The position numbers and the translations under genes were made by a program. A DNA stretch of 18,021 nucleotides from JAWXCB01 sp034440455. GTDB taxonomy: Bacteria; Bacteroidota; Bacteroidia; Chitinophagales; CAIOSU01. Positions 7,460-15,056 of the stretch are shown one piece after another. The first letter of the stretch is position 1; each line of letters opens with the position of its first letter. The stretch lies in contig JAWXCB010000015.1 of assembly GCA_034440455.1 (NCBI GenBank), forward strand, positions 1 to 18,021, written 5' to 3'. The notes beneath the pieces were generated by a model. The model made no database searches and was not told the DNA's origin. It saw nothing but the letters and a program-made list of their open reading frames with translations.

Positions 7460-8869
7460 TTATTTTTTGTAAATCCTGCACCATGAGTTGCCCGTTGTAA
7501 ATTCTTTTACCAGCGGCATGGCGGCTAAATCAGGATGCGTATGCAGTTCTTTTTCATTACTCGTCACGATGAGGATTGCAGCGGGCGCGTCAGGGTTGTT
7601 GAATACTGTTGTAAATACTTCGCTTGCGCTTACATAGCGCGGATAGTGGCTGGTGAGGTTTCTCTGCATCAAAAATCCCGTGAGGATAGATTGGTTCTGC
7701 CAGCCTTGCTCCACGCAATAGCGCACCGCATCACGCTGGCAACGCACCGCGTTTGCATAGCCCAGCGAATGGTCGGCTTCGCGTTTGTCATTCAAGCTGA
7801 AAAATAAAGTGACTGCCGAAAGGGCAACAACACTAACTGGATACACCCAACGGAAAGAGCGCAGTGTGGAATAAAGGCTTGCTGAAACAAGCAAAGTAAA
7901 AAGAGGAAACAGGCAATGGATATATATGTTTGAATAAAAATTCATCGCGCTGAACAAAAGATAGCCCGCAATCAGCAAAACGAGTAGCAGGGTATTTTGC
8001 AGAGCAGCGCTCCACACGAAAGTTTTTCGTTTTTTCACCAACAAAAAAACAAGCAGCGCAAGCGCGCTAAAGAACAGCGCATTGCGACCTGAGTAAATAA
8101 ACAAGTGTGCGAAGTAGCGCGAAAATTGCTCCGCAAAGCCGGATGTCAAGGACAGGTATCCCGTATGGCGCGGAAAAAGCAACCACCCTTGTACGGCATA
8201 TTGGTGTAAATAAAAAAGCAAACTGACTCCAACGGGAACGAAATACATCCACACGTTTTGCAGCCGCACTATCAGCGGTTGCTGTCGCAGAAAAATGAAA
8301 AAATGAAAAATAAAAATGACTGCAAGCAATACCACAGCAGGTTCCTTCACCAATAGGAGCAGTAAAGCTGACAATGCAAAGAGTAGCTTTCTTCCATCAA
8401 GTAAAAAAAAGATTGTTGTGAGCAACAAGAGCGTGAGCAAGGTTTCGGGCAATTGAAAAGCAGCAAGCGCAAGAAAAGAACTTTGTGTAACAAGCAATAG
8501 CGCAGCGCCTGCACCTGCCCGCGCATCAAACATTTTCTTTCCGACAAGAAAAGTCATCCACAGGCAACCGATTGAAATTAAAAGCGGGAACAACCGCTGC
8601 ATCCACAGTGTTTGCCCCGCCATGCTGTTCCAGCTTGCCTGCAAAAAATAATAGAGCAGCGGATGCCCGGTAGTATATTCTGCCGGGGCTGCGGTAGTAA
8701 ATAATCCTGCGCCATGTTCAGTCATGAAGCCGATGGCATAGCTATACGGAAATGCTTCATCCCAATAATGCGGAAGATTTAATGCGGGAATTTTAATTAT
8801 CAGAAAAAGGAAAACGGAAACGATAAGGAAAAAGAAGGGAATCCGCTTGTTCATCAACTCAAAGTACAT
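7460..8869 (-). CDS. GT39/ArnT-like integral membrane glycosyltransferase
   Basis: The 469-aa protein is very hydrophobic, with about 9-11 predicted membrane helices. After the first helix it carries LPHYWDEAFPYSYA with Asp37-Glu38, the acidic pair of the first periplasmic loop of GT-C enzymes of the PMT/ArnT (GT39) class. The following TTGHPLLYYFLQASW matches the G-H-P-P/L-L-Y-Y motif of the same class. Such enzymes move a sugar from a polyprenyl-phosphate donor to protein, lipid or glycan on the outer face of the inner membrane; the acceptor here is unknown. The ATG at 8869 is followed by a second ATG at 8854 (MNKRIPFF), which would also be a good start. It is the first gene of the minus-strand run and lies 78 bases before the DUF5686 start. 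Confidence 0.85.
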   Translation of the reverse strand: MYFELMNKRIPFFFLIVSVFLFLIIKIPALNLPHYWDEAFPYSYAIGFMTEHGAGLFTTAAPAEYTTGHPLLYYFLQASWNSMAGQTLWMQRLFPLLISIGCLWMTFLVGKKMFDARAGAGAALLLVTQSSFLALAAFQLPETLLTLLLLTTIFFLLDGRKLLFALSALLLLLVKEPAVVLLAVIFIFHFFIFLRQQPLIVRLQNVWMYFVPVGVSLLFYLHQYAVQGWLLFPRHTGYLSLTSGFAEQFSRYFAHLFIYSGRNALFFSALALLVFLLVKKRKTFVWSAALQNTLLLVLLIAGYLLFSAMNFYSNIYIHCLFPLFTLLVSASLYSTLRSFRWVYPVSVVALSAVTLFFSLNDKREADHSLGYANAVRCQRDAVRYCVEQGWQNQSILTGFLMQRNLTSHYPRYVSASEVFTTVFNNPDAPAAILIVTSNEKELHTHPDLAAMPLVKEFTTGNSWCRIYKK

Positions 8870-8954
8870 ACTTCATCTGCAAACTACCAATAGATAGGTA
8901 TTGCTATTCCTATAAAGCAGGAGTTGTTTTGCTAAATCAAAAACAGTTCAGCAG

Positions 8955-9305
8955 ATGACAAATACAACTACCAATTCAGAAAAAGGCTTCGTAGCCATCA
9001 ACTATATTGAATGTTCACAGGATTATGTAGAACGCTTCGAGGAATTATTCTCTACCCGCGCCCGCGCTATTGATGCGCTGCCCGGCTTTCGCAATATGTA
9101 TGTGCTGAAGCCTACCGCACAGCAGGAAAAATATCTCATCGTAAGCCATTGGGATTCTGAAAACGAGTTCAAGGCGTGGACGCGCTCCGCAGCTTTTCTC
9201 GAAGGGCACAAGCGCGGCTTTGAAGACGTGCGCAAAGCGAAAGAAGCGGGATTGCCGCCACCTATGCATTCTGATTTTAAAACTTACAGCATCCTCACGA
9301 ACTGA
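8955..9305 (+). CDS. ABM-fold monooxygenase, IsdG/HmoA-like (putative heme-degrading)
   Basis: This 116-aa cytoplasmic protein has the dimeric ferredoxin-like fold of the antibiotic biosynthesis monooxygenase (ABM) family. The N-terminal strand FVAINYIEC, the central LPGFRNMYVLKP, the strand YLIVSHWDSENEFKAW and the helix AFLEGHKRGFED match IsdG/HmoA-type heme oxygenases. The residues corresponding to the IsdG Asn-Trp-His triad appear to be Asn16, Trp66 and His85. That supports heme binding and degradation for iron release or heme turnover, though many ABM members have other substrates. It is transcribed divergently from the membrane glycosyltransferase, across an 85-base gap, and a 36-aa membrane peptide gene follows 2 bases after its stop. 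Confidence 0.85.
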   Translation: MTNTTTNSEKGFVAINYIECSQDYVERFEELFSTRARAIDALPGFRNMYVLKPTAQQEKYLIVSHWDSENEFKAWTRSAAFLEGHKRGFEDVRKAKEAGLPPPMHSDFKTYSILTN

Positions 9306-9307
9306 GC

Positions 9308-9418
9308 ATGAAAGACAAACTGAAAAAGCTCGGCATGTTGGGCTTCCTTTTCTTCCTGCTGAAAGGGCTGTTCTGGCTCGCATTAATTCTCTGCGGAGGC
9401 GAAACATTATTGGAGTAG
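9308..9418 (+). CDS. Membrane micropeptide (36 aa), likely co-translated with the monooxygenase
   Basis: An ATG 2 bases after the monooxygenase stop opens 36 codons ending in TAG at 9416-9418. The peptide is MKDKLKKLGMLGFLFFLLK then GLFWLALILCGGETLLE: a lysine-rich N-terminus followed by one strongly hydrophobic helix of about 22 residues that includes a K-G-L-F-W-L stretch. The positive-inside rule puts the N-terminus in the cytoplasm. Small proteins with a similar KGLxWL core are, to my memory, scattered widely in bacteria without known function. The tight spacing to the gene upstream supports co-translation. The palindrome at 9463-9491 follows. The gene is short enough to be missed by automatic calling. 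Confidence 0.6.
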   Translation: MKDKLKKLGMLGFLFFLLKGLFWLALILCGGETLLE

Positions 9419-9462
9419 AAAGCTATTGCGCTACACAGAGGTACACAATGGGGTTGGGGTCA

Positions 9463-9491
9463 GGCAATCTCCTCTATCAAAGGAGATTGCC
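9463..9491. terminator. Perfect 11-bp palindrome, bidirectional terminator or REP-like element
   Basis: GGCAATCTCCT (9463-9473) and AGGAGATTGCC (9481-9491) are exact reverse complements around a 7-base loop CTATCAA. It sits between the convergent micropeptide gene (ends 9418) and the ABC-F gene (ends 9548), so it could stop transcription from both sides. There is no U-run directly after the stem on either strand, unlike a classical intrinsic terminator. The flanking GGGGTTGGGGTCA resembles the dispersed intergenic palindromes common in Bacteroidota genomes. Confidence 0.6.
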
Positions 9492-9547
9492 AGACTTACT
9501 CCTAAGTAAAAAGTTCATTGAGGAACTATCGTCAATGACGTTTTGAA

Positions 9548-11503
9548 CTAATTCTTCTCCACCTTCTCCAACTCATCCGATGCGGTTTGCCATTCGGTGA
9601 GGAACTCATCTAATTTCTTTTTCAAGACGGAGTGCTCGCTCACGATGCGTTGAGAGCCTTGCGCATCATTGTAGAAATCAGGCTGTTGCATTTTTTGCTC
9701 CAACACGGCAACCGCTGTTTCGAGTTTTGCGATTTCACGCTCGCAGTTGGTAATCGTGTTGCGCAGCCGCTTTCCTTCTTTTTCCTGCTGCTTCTTCTGC
9801 TCGTATTTTTCTTTGTTGGAAGAACTGTTATCAGCAGCTACTGCTTTCTTTGTTTCCGTTTTTGCCGCCTCAAACTGACGGAAAGATTCCACCTGATGAT
9901 TTTCCAAGAACTCATTGATGTCACCTAAGTGCTCTTTCACTTTCTGGTGACTAAATTCATACGTCTTGTTCGTAAGCCCCTGCAAAAAATCGCGGTCGTG
10001 GGAAACGACAATCAGCGTGCCGTCATATTTCTTTAATGCCTCCTTGAGCACTTCTTTTGAAGAGATGTCCAAGTGGTTGGTAGGCTCATCAAGAATTAAA
10101 AGATTAATCGGCTTCAATAAAAGTTTCGCAAGCGCGAGGCGCGACTTTTCACCGCCTGAAAGCACTTTCACTTTTTTATCAATCGCATCTTCGCCAAACA
10201 GGAATGCGCCCAGCAAGCCGCGGATGCGCGAGTTGTTTGACCATTCGCCTGTCGCTTCATCTTCAATCGTTCTCAATACAGTGAGCGTTTCATTCAGCGA
10301 GCCGTCTTGTATCTGCGCGTAATAGCCCAATTGCACATTGTGACCGATGCGGATATTGCCGTTGTCGTATTTTTCTTTTCCTGAAATGATTTTCACGAGC
10401 GTGGATTTTCCCTCGCCATTTCTTCCTACAAACGACACTTTATCGCCCCGCTCAATGGTGAGGCTCACATCTTTGAAAATAAGATGGTCGCCATAACTCT
10501 TTGTTACATTTTTTACTTCCAAAGCGATTTCACCCGAGCGGGGTGCGGTTGGGAAACGAATATTCAGCGCGCTGGTGTCCACTTCATCTATCTCTATACG
10601 CTCTAACTTATCAAGCAGCTTGATGCGCGATTGCGCCTGCTTCGCCTTGCTTGCCTTTGCCTTAAACCGCTCGATGAATCGCTCCTGCTGCGCGATATGG
10701 CGCTGCTGATTATTGTAGGCGTTCATCTGCTGGTCAATGCGTTCCTGGCGCAGGGTGAGATATTTCGTGTAAGGCGCTTTATAGTCGTAAATATTTCCAA
10801 GCACGATTTCAATGGTGCGGTTGGTAACATTATCGAGAAACATTTTATCGTGCGACACCATCATCACTGCACCGGGATAATTCTTCAAAAAGCCTTCGAG
10901 CCACAAGATTGATTCAATATCCAAGTGGTTGGTCGGTTCATCAAGCAGCAGCAGGTCGGGCATTCTCAACAACAGCTTCGCAAGTTCCACGCGCATCTTC
11001 CAGCCTCCGCTGAATTCGGCAAGCGGGCGGTGGAAATCACTTTGCTCAAAGCCTAATCCTTTCAACACCTTTTCCAAATTACTTTCGCGGTCTTCGCCAC
11101 CGAGATGATTATACAAATCATGATTATGCGCAAGGTCGTCAAGCAGGTTGTGATATTCTGTAGAATTGTAATCTTCGCGCGTCTCTAACTCTTTGGTGAT
11201 GCGGTTGATTGCCTGCTCTACTTCCAGCACTTCTTTGAAGGCGTTCATCGTTTCGTCAAACACGGTTTTGCGCGAGTCGCCCTTCAACTCCTGCGAGAGA
11301 TAGCCGATGGTTTTGCCCTGCGCGGTTTCAACAGAGCCGCCATCGGTCTCCATGTCGCCCGCGATGATTTTCATGAGCGTGGATTTACCCGCCCCGTTTT
11401 TTCCCACCAGCCCGATGCGGTCTTTGGGGTTAACAAGAAAGGAAATGCCGGAGAAGATTTCTTCCCCGGTGAACAGCTTGGTGAGATTGGAAACAAATAT
11501 CAT
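9548..11503 (-). CDS. ABC-F family ATPase (Uup/EttA-like, ribosome-associated)
   Basis: The protein has 651 aa and two ABC cassettes in tandem with no membrane domain. Cassette 1 has Walker A GLVGKNGAGKST (31-42), signature FSGGWKMR (164-171), Walker B LLLLDEPTNHLD (184-195) and VSHDK. Cassette 2 has Walker A FVGRNGEGKST (358-368), signature LSGGEKSR (448-455), Walker B LLILDEPTNHLD (468-479) and VSHDRDF. Between them, about 240-310, is the charged ABC-F interdomain linker that reaches toward the peptidyl-tRNA site in characterised members. The C-terminus (about 545-651) is a Lys/Glu/Gln-rich coiled coil as in Uup. ABC-F proteins act on stalled ribosomes or, for some, give antibiotic protection; nothing here points to resistance. 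An exact -7 box lies 17 bases before the ATG. Confidence 0.95.
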   Translation of the reverse strand: MIFVSNLTKLFTGEEIFSGISFLVNPKDRIGLVGKNGAGKSTLMKIIAGDMETDGGSVETAQGKTIGYLSQELKGDSRKTVFDETMNAFKEVLEVEQAINRITKELETREDYNSTEYHNLLDDLAHNHDLYNHLGGEDRESNLEKVLKGLGFEQSDFHRPLAEFSGGWKMRVELAKLLLRMPDLLLLDEPTNHLDIESILWLEGFLKNYPGAVMMVSHDKMFLDNVTNRTIEIVLGNIYDYKAPYTKYLTLRQERIDQQMNAYNNQQRHIAQQERFIERFKAKASKAKQAQSRIKLLDKLERIEIDEVDTSALNIRFPTAPRSGEIALEVKNVTKSYGDHLIFKDVSLTIERGDKVSFVGRNGEGKSTLVKIISGKEKYDNGNIRIGHNVQLGYYAQIQDGSLNETLTVLRTIEDEATGEWSNNSRIRGLLGAFLFGEDAIDKKVKVLSGGEKSRLALAKLLLKPINLLILDEPTNHLDISSKEVLKEALKKYDGTLIVVSHDRDFLQGLTNKTYEFSHQKVKEHLGDINEFLENHQVESFRQFEAAKTETKKAVAADNSSSNKEKYEQKKQQEKEGKRLRNTITNCEREIAKLETAVAVLEQKMQQPDFYNDAQGSQRIVSEHSVLKKKLDEFLTEWQTASDELEKVEKN

Positions 11504-11519
11504 TTTGCAAAAAAGAGTG

Positions 11520-11527
11520 CAAAGATA
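11520..11527 (-). promoter_or_regulatory. Candidate -7 promoter box (TATCTTTG) for the ABC-F gene
   Basis: TATCTTTG is an exact TAnnTTTG match on the minus strand and ends 17 bases before the ATG at 11503. A -33 TTG at the usual spacing is not evident. The distance to the start is close to those of the boxes before the acyl-CoA dehydrogenase and DUF5686 genes. Confidence 0.42.
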
Positions 11528-11624
11528 ACTGATGTGGTGATGTGTGAATGTGCCGGTGCTGATGTTTTTATTATTCCTGTTGATGCTGAAATTCCTGTTG
11601 ATGCCTTATTTAGAAGTTTTGAAA

Positions 11625-11632
11625 TATCTTTG
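11625..11632 (+). promoter_or_regulatory. Candidate promoter (TATCTTTG, with TTG 24 bases upstream) for the VWA gene fragment
   Basis: TATCTTTG (11625-11632) is an exact -7 consensus, and a TTG at 11598-11600 lies 24 bases upstream, close to the normal -33 spacing. The ATG of the truncated VWA gene at 11668 lies 35 bases downstream. The promoter may still drive transcription into the decayed region. Confidence 0.42.
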
Positions 11633-11667
11633 GTACTTTTAAGCATCTAAACAAATAAAAATAAGTT

Positions 11668-11949
11668 ATGCGTTTCCTCTGTGTGTTTTTCTTCTTTTTT
11701 TCGCTCGGCAGGGCAAATGCTTTTGCGCAAACAATCGCTAACAACCCGGATTTTCCCAGGGACTCCTGCCCTTACAACATTATTTTTGTTTTAGATGAAT
11801 CTGGTTCCATCAGCGGGACACGGCAATCAACTTCATTTTATGCTCGTTCAACCATAAGGGCATCTCAAAAAGCCTGCTTTTTTCACCTAACCAGTGGAAA
11901 GGGTCGCGCGGAAGAGGTTTTCAGAGATGTCCTTTATGTTTTACTTTAG
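11668..11949 (+). pseudogene. Truncated secreted VWA-domain protein
   Basis: The ATG at 11668 gives a good signal peptide (MRFLCVFFFFFSLG, then RANAFAQ) and then CPYNIIFVLDESGSISG, which contains strand 1 and the DxSxS metal-ion-dependent adhesion motif (Asp43, Ser45, Ser47) of a von Willebrand factor A domain. A VWA domain needs about 170 residues, but from about residue 51 (base about 11820) the translation no longer resembles one in any of the three frames. The frame runs on by chance to residue 93. I infer a deletion or recombination junction near 11820. The start, promoter and signal peptide are intact; the product would be a short secreted fragment, probably not functional. Confidence 0.68.
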
Positions 11950-12079
11950 CTTCTCTTTTTTTTTCAATTCACCTGTAGTTTTGTAACCGGAATTGATAAA
12001 TCACGAGACGGATGAATATGCGGAATAATCAGGCAGACAGGGTGACGGTATATAATTTCGATCTTTTGAATCATGTTGA
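11820..12079. other. Unassigned sequence within the decayed region
   Basis: Apart from the chance tail of the VWA frame up to 11949, this AT-rich stretch has stops in all plus-strand frames and no recognisable protein, RNA or repeat. It lies between two gene remnants and looks like decayed or rearranged DNA. Confidence 0.45.
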
Positions 12080-12298
12080 TTATATTTTTTAATACATACA
12101 CTTACAAGAACGTATTCTGTAGCAGTTGGTTTATTAGTGACAGCAAGGATATTCTTATATTCCCGCATGAAGCGGATGGGAAATAATTGGGGAAACGCCC
12201 TGTTTCTTGCCGCAAAAAATCTTGCGATGGCTTTAATGGTTGCTTTTACGATTATCTATTTAGAAAACGAAACTCAGTTTATTTATTTTCAATTTTAA
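12080..12298 (+). pseudogene. C-terminal remnant resembling an MBOAT O-acyltransferase
   Basis: A frame open from 12080 to TAA at 12296-12298 gives about 72 residues, including YSVAVGLLVTARIF, NALFLAAKNLAMALMV and the end FIYFQF. It is hydrophobic with two likely membrane helices. The terminal F-I-Y-F-Q-F is, to my knowledge, a frequent ending of bacterial membrane-bound O-acyltransferases (AlgI/DltB-like), which add acyl groups to extracellular polymers. The upstream 400 or more residues of such a protein, with its catalytic histidine, are missing. An ATG at 12167 could start a 43-aa peptide, but a remnant is more likely given the broken genes on both sides. Confidence 0.45.
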
Positions 12299-12300
12299 AG

Positions 12301-13369
12301 AATATGGCTTCTTACGCAAATGAGGCGTAGGCGGAGAAAGCCAGGGAAGTTTTTGAAACCTATATCCAGCTCTCAGATGTCGGGCTTGCTATCAGGAATC
12401 AAGCCAACTACTGTGGCAATTCATTATTAGAAAAGATGCGTCAGGACTTTAAGACTTTTCGATTTGATTCTATCTCAGCCGATGTGCAATCTTTTCACGA
12501 AAATATCGTGAAGGATTTTATCAGAAACTGGATTCGAAAAACAGGTGTGCGAAAAATTGCGGTAGTCGGATGTTGTTTCATGAATATCAAAGCCAACAAA
12601 TTGCTGATGGAAATGGACGAGTGCGATGACTTGTTTGAAATGCCCGGTTATGGGGACGAAAGTTGCGCTTTAGGAGCATCAGTGATTTCGCACATAGAAC
12701 ATGCTTCTGAAAAGAATCCGATTCAGAAGCTCGAACATTTATATTTGGGAACCCGAAAATAAAGAACAGGAAATTTTGCAAGCTCTTCAGAAATATTCAG
12801 GCAAGGTTATTTTTGAAAAACAAGAAGACATTGAACTGACATCAGCGCAACTGCTTGCTGACCACAAAATTATTGCAAGGGTGTCGGGCAGAATGGAATG
12901 GGGAGCAAGGTCACTGGGCAATCGTTCAATACTTGCTAACCCCAGCAGGCTGGAAAATATCAGGGATTTGAATATCGCAATCAAAATGAGGGATTTTTGG
13001 ATGCCTTTCGCCCCGTCTATATTATGGGAGATGAGAAAAGATTATGCGCAATATAAAAAGGATTGTGATGCTTATTTGATGACGATGGGTTTTGACAGCA
13101 CCGAATTGGCGCGCAAACACATTATCGCTGCGCTCCATCCTTATGATTTAACCATGCGCCCGCAATTTGTAAAGAAAGACTACAACCCTAAGTACCACGC
13201 TTTGATTTCTTATTTCAAAGAGATTACCGGCATTGGTGGCGTATTGAACACCAGCTTTAATTTACACGGAATGCCCATCGTAAATGACTCAGAAGATGCA
13301 ATTTTCACGTTGCTGAATTCCAGCTTAGACTTTGTTACCATTAATGACTATCTGGTTTGGAAAAAGTAG
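12301..13369 (+). pseudogene. Carbamoyltransferase (NodU/CmcH/TobZ family), truncated and frameshifted
   Basis: Family members (about 550-600 aa) transfer a carbamoyl group from carbamoyl phosphate to sugars or antibiotics. Here only the part from about the middle onward is present. The first frame reads MASYANEA, a TAG at 12328-12330, then AEKAREVFETYIQL and on to SFHENIVKDFIRNW, CCFMNIKANK and GDESCALGAS (12436-12762). The second frame continues with EPENKEQEI, GRMEWGARSLGNRSILANP, MPFAPSIL, NPKYHALI and LNTSFNLHGMPIVN to TAG at 13367. Removing one A at 12750-12751 joins them as LYLG-PENKE, which fits the family. The N-terminal metal and nucleotide motif (HDASA-type) is absent, and the usual GG before the F-M-N motif is GC. 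At least three lesions make this a pseudogene. Confidence 0.88.
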
Positions 13370-13397
13370 CAGTTAAATTGATTATTAAAACCATCGC

Positions 13398-15023
13398 GTG
13401 AACACACTTCAAGTACAGCAAAGTTTTTTCAGGGCGAACCGACAATCGCTTGTCACTAATTGCTCTATCCTGATTTATGTTTTTTTGTTTTTCATTGCCA
13501 GATACCCCTTCTACCAATACCTGCCCGTGCCGCTTCCGATAGTGGCTGACGGATCTGAATACTATCGCGTATATAGCGAAATGCTTCAGGGGACTCCCCG
13601 TTTTGACATCATCACGCCCGGCTACCCGTTCTTCCTTTATGTTGTTCATGAGTTTTTTTCTGAACAGGGAATAGCCCTCTACATAGGTCATTCCATCGTA
13701 ACATTTTTGTCCGGGCTTCTTTTCCTGTTTGCCACATTGAAGTATTACAAGAAATGTCTGCCCTTTGCCAGTATCGCGCTCAGCCTTTTTTTGTGTCAAG
13801 ACGCTGCTTTGCGATTTGAAACTGCCTCTTTTCCGCAGGCACTCATGATTGCTACAGGGCTTCTGTTTTTTGCTTTTCTCATGGGTGTTTTAAACAAGCC
13901 GAACCACTTCAACATGCTGATGCTCAGCTTGTCAGCCGTTTATTTGGTAACGCTCAAATCATCCCAGATGTTTATGCTCCCAATTGTAGGAGTGCTTGTT
14001 TGTTACCTTTTCATTCTAAATAGAAAAAAAATTGCACTTTGGATTTTTATCTATACGACTTTCCCGCTTCTGCTTTATGCCGGATACAATTACAGGACTA
14101 TTAATCAATTTACCATTATCGCATCAGGAATCTTAGAAGCGGATGCGCAGAAACAAAAAACAGTAACAACGCAGCAACAGGATTTTTTCTACAAAATAGG
14201 TTCAGAGTTACCGGAGTGGCATCCAATCAATTGGATTCATCACTCTAAGAACTTAGATACGCTTCATAGCGCATACCTGACCTGTCGGTGGGGAACTTTC
14301 TTGGAGCCAGATAGCGACAGGCAAGCGTTGAATTTGCGCGTACTTTTTGAAATGAATGAAACAGTAAACGTGGATTCAATTGTGCTGAAAAACAGCCGGT
14401 TCACTTCTGAAGAACGTAACTGGTATGCTGTAAATAAAGACTCTCTCACCGGATACATCATTAACTTTTATCCCAGAGAATGGAAAAGGATGAAAGTCTA
14501 TGCTCTGAATTATTTTCTTAACATCAAACGCAGTTCTCCTCTGTTTTACTACTCGGAAATTGAGTGGCGCTATGTAAATTTCTATGTTACAAGGGCTTGG
14601 GCAAAGCGGTATGATCTTTCCAATCCAAAAGTGGCAGGGAAAATTTCTTTTGTGATGCGGGAACTCTATTCCCCGGAGCGGAGAGACATTGCGCAATACA
14701 ATGTTCAATCTGAGCTAATGAAAGAAAATTTCTTTTTCAAACTGTATGACCTGCTGAATTTGAAATTAATTCGACCTATCGCTCGAAATATTCTCTGGGT
14801 GTATATTTATCTCTTCCTAACCGCTGTGGTTGTCGTCTCTTTTCTGCTTAATTACCGAAATGCTAATTTGATGTTTCTGCTTGCACTGTCACTTTTTCAT
14901 TTGGGTTCATGCCTGCTCCATGCAATTTGGGGCGACCCGCTGAACCGTTATTCCCACGCCACTGAATTTATTCCCTATTTGCTCGTTGCATTTTCACCGC
15001 TGCTTTTCATGCGGAAAGAGTAA
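13398..15023 (+). CDS. Multi-spanning membrane protein, GT-C-like, of the polysaccharide cluster
   Basis: The 541-aa protein starts with GTG at 13398, 28 bases after the carbamoyltransferase remnant. It has about nine hydrophobic helices in the first 230 and last 100 residues, and a soluble loop of about 200 residues (about 245-450) between them. After helix 1 comes VADGSEYYRVYSEML, then TPGYPFFLYVVHEFF: an acidic first loop followed by a T-P-G-Y-P motif, as in GT-C glycosyltransferases that use polyprenyl-phosphate sugars. I infer a glycosyltransferase or related transfer role at the inner membrane; no exact family is recognised. C-terminal WGDPLNRYSHATEFIPYLL resembles the R-Y motif found late in such proteins. 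The first gene of an otherwise tightly packed sugar operon. Confidence 0.72.
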   Translation: MNTLQVQQSFFRANRQSLVTNCSILIYVFLFFIARYPFYQYLPVPLPIVADGSEYYRVYSEMLQGTPRFDIITPGYPFFLYVVHEFFSEQGIALYIGHSIVTFLSGLLFLFATLKYYKKCLPFASIALSLFLCQDAALRFETASFPQALMIATGLLFFAFLMGVLNKPNHFNMLMLSLSAVYLVTLKSSQMFMLPIVGVLVCYLFILNRKKIALWIFIYTTFPLLLYAGYNYRTINQFTIIASGILEADAQKQKTVTTQQQDFFYKIGSELPEWHPINWIHHSKNLDTLHSAYLTCRWGTFLEPDSDRQALNLRVLFEMNETVNVDSIVLKNSRFTSEERNWYAVNKDSLTGYIINFYPREWKRMKVYALNYFLNIKRSSPLFYYSEIEWRYVNFYVTRAWAKRYDLSNPKVAGKISFVMRELYSPERRDIAQYNVQSELMKENFFFKLYDLLNLKLIRPIARNILWVYIYLFLTAVVVVSFLLNYRNANLMFLLALSLFHLGSCLLHAIWGDPLNRYSHATEFIPYLLVAFSPLLFMRKE

Positions 15024-15040
15024 CCGCTTGGCGGATTGTA

Positions 15041-15048
15041 TAACTTTG
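15041..15048 (+). promoter_or_regulatory. Possible internal -7 promoter box (TAACTTTG) before the aminotransferase gene
   Basis: TAACTTTG in the 33-base gap between two operon genes is an exact TAnnTTTG match, ending 9 bases before the ATG at 15057. Transcription from it would be almost leaderless. No -33 element is evident, so chance is a real alternative. Confidence 0.25.
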
Positions 15049-15056
15049 GGCATTCA

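Noticed and set aside
8889..8913. Operator-like inverted repeats (ATAGG...CCTAT, AATAG...CTATT) between the divergent genes
   Set aside because: The arms are 5 bases each in AT-rich DNA and expected by chance; no regulator gene is adjacent.
12740..12765. Programmed ribosomal frameshift in the carbamoyltransferase
   Set aside because: There is no slippery heptamer or downstream stem, and the gene also lacks its N-terminal half and has an in-frame stop, so simple decay or a sequencing error explains it.
13341..13799. 152-aa minus-strand frame overlapping the start of the membrane protein gene
   Set aside because: It overlaps the supported plus-strand gene, has no recognisable domain and a shadow-like composition.
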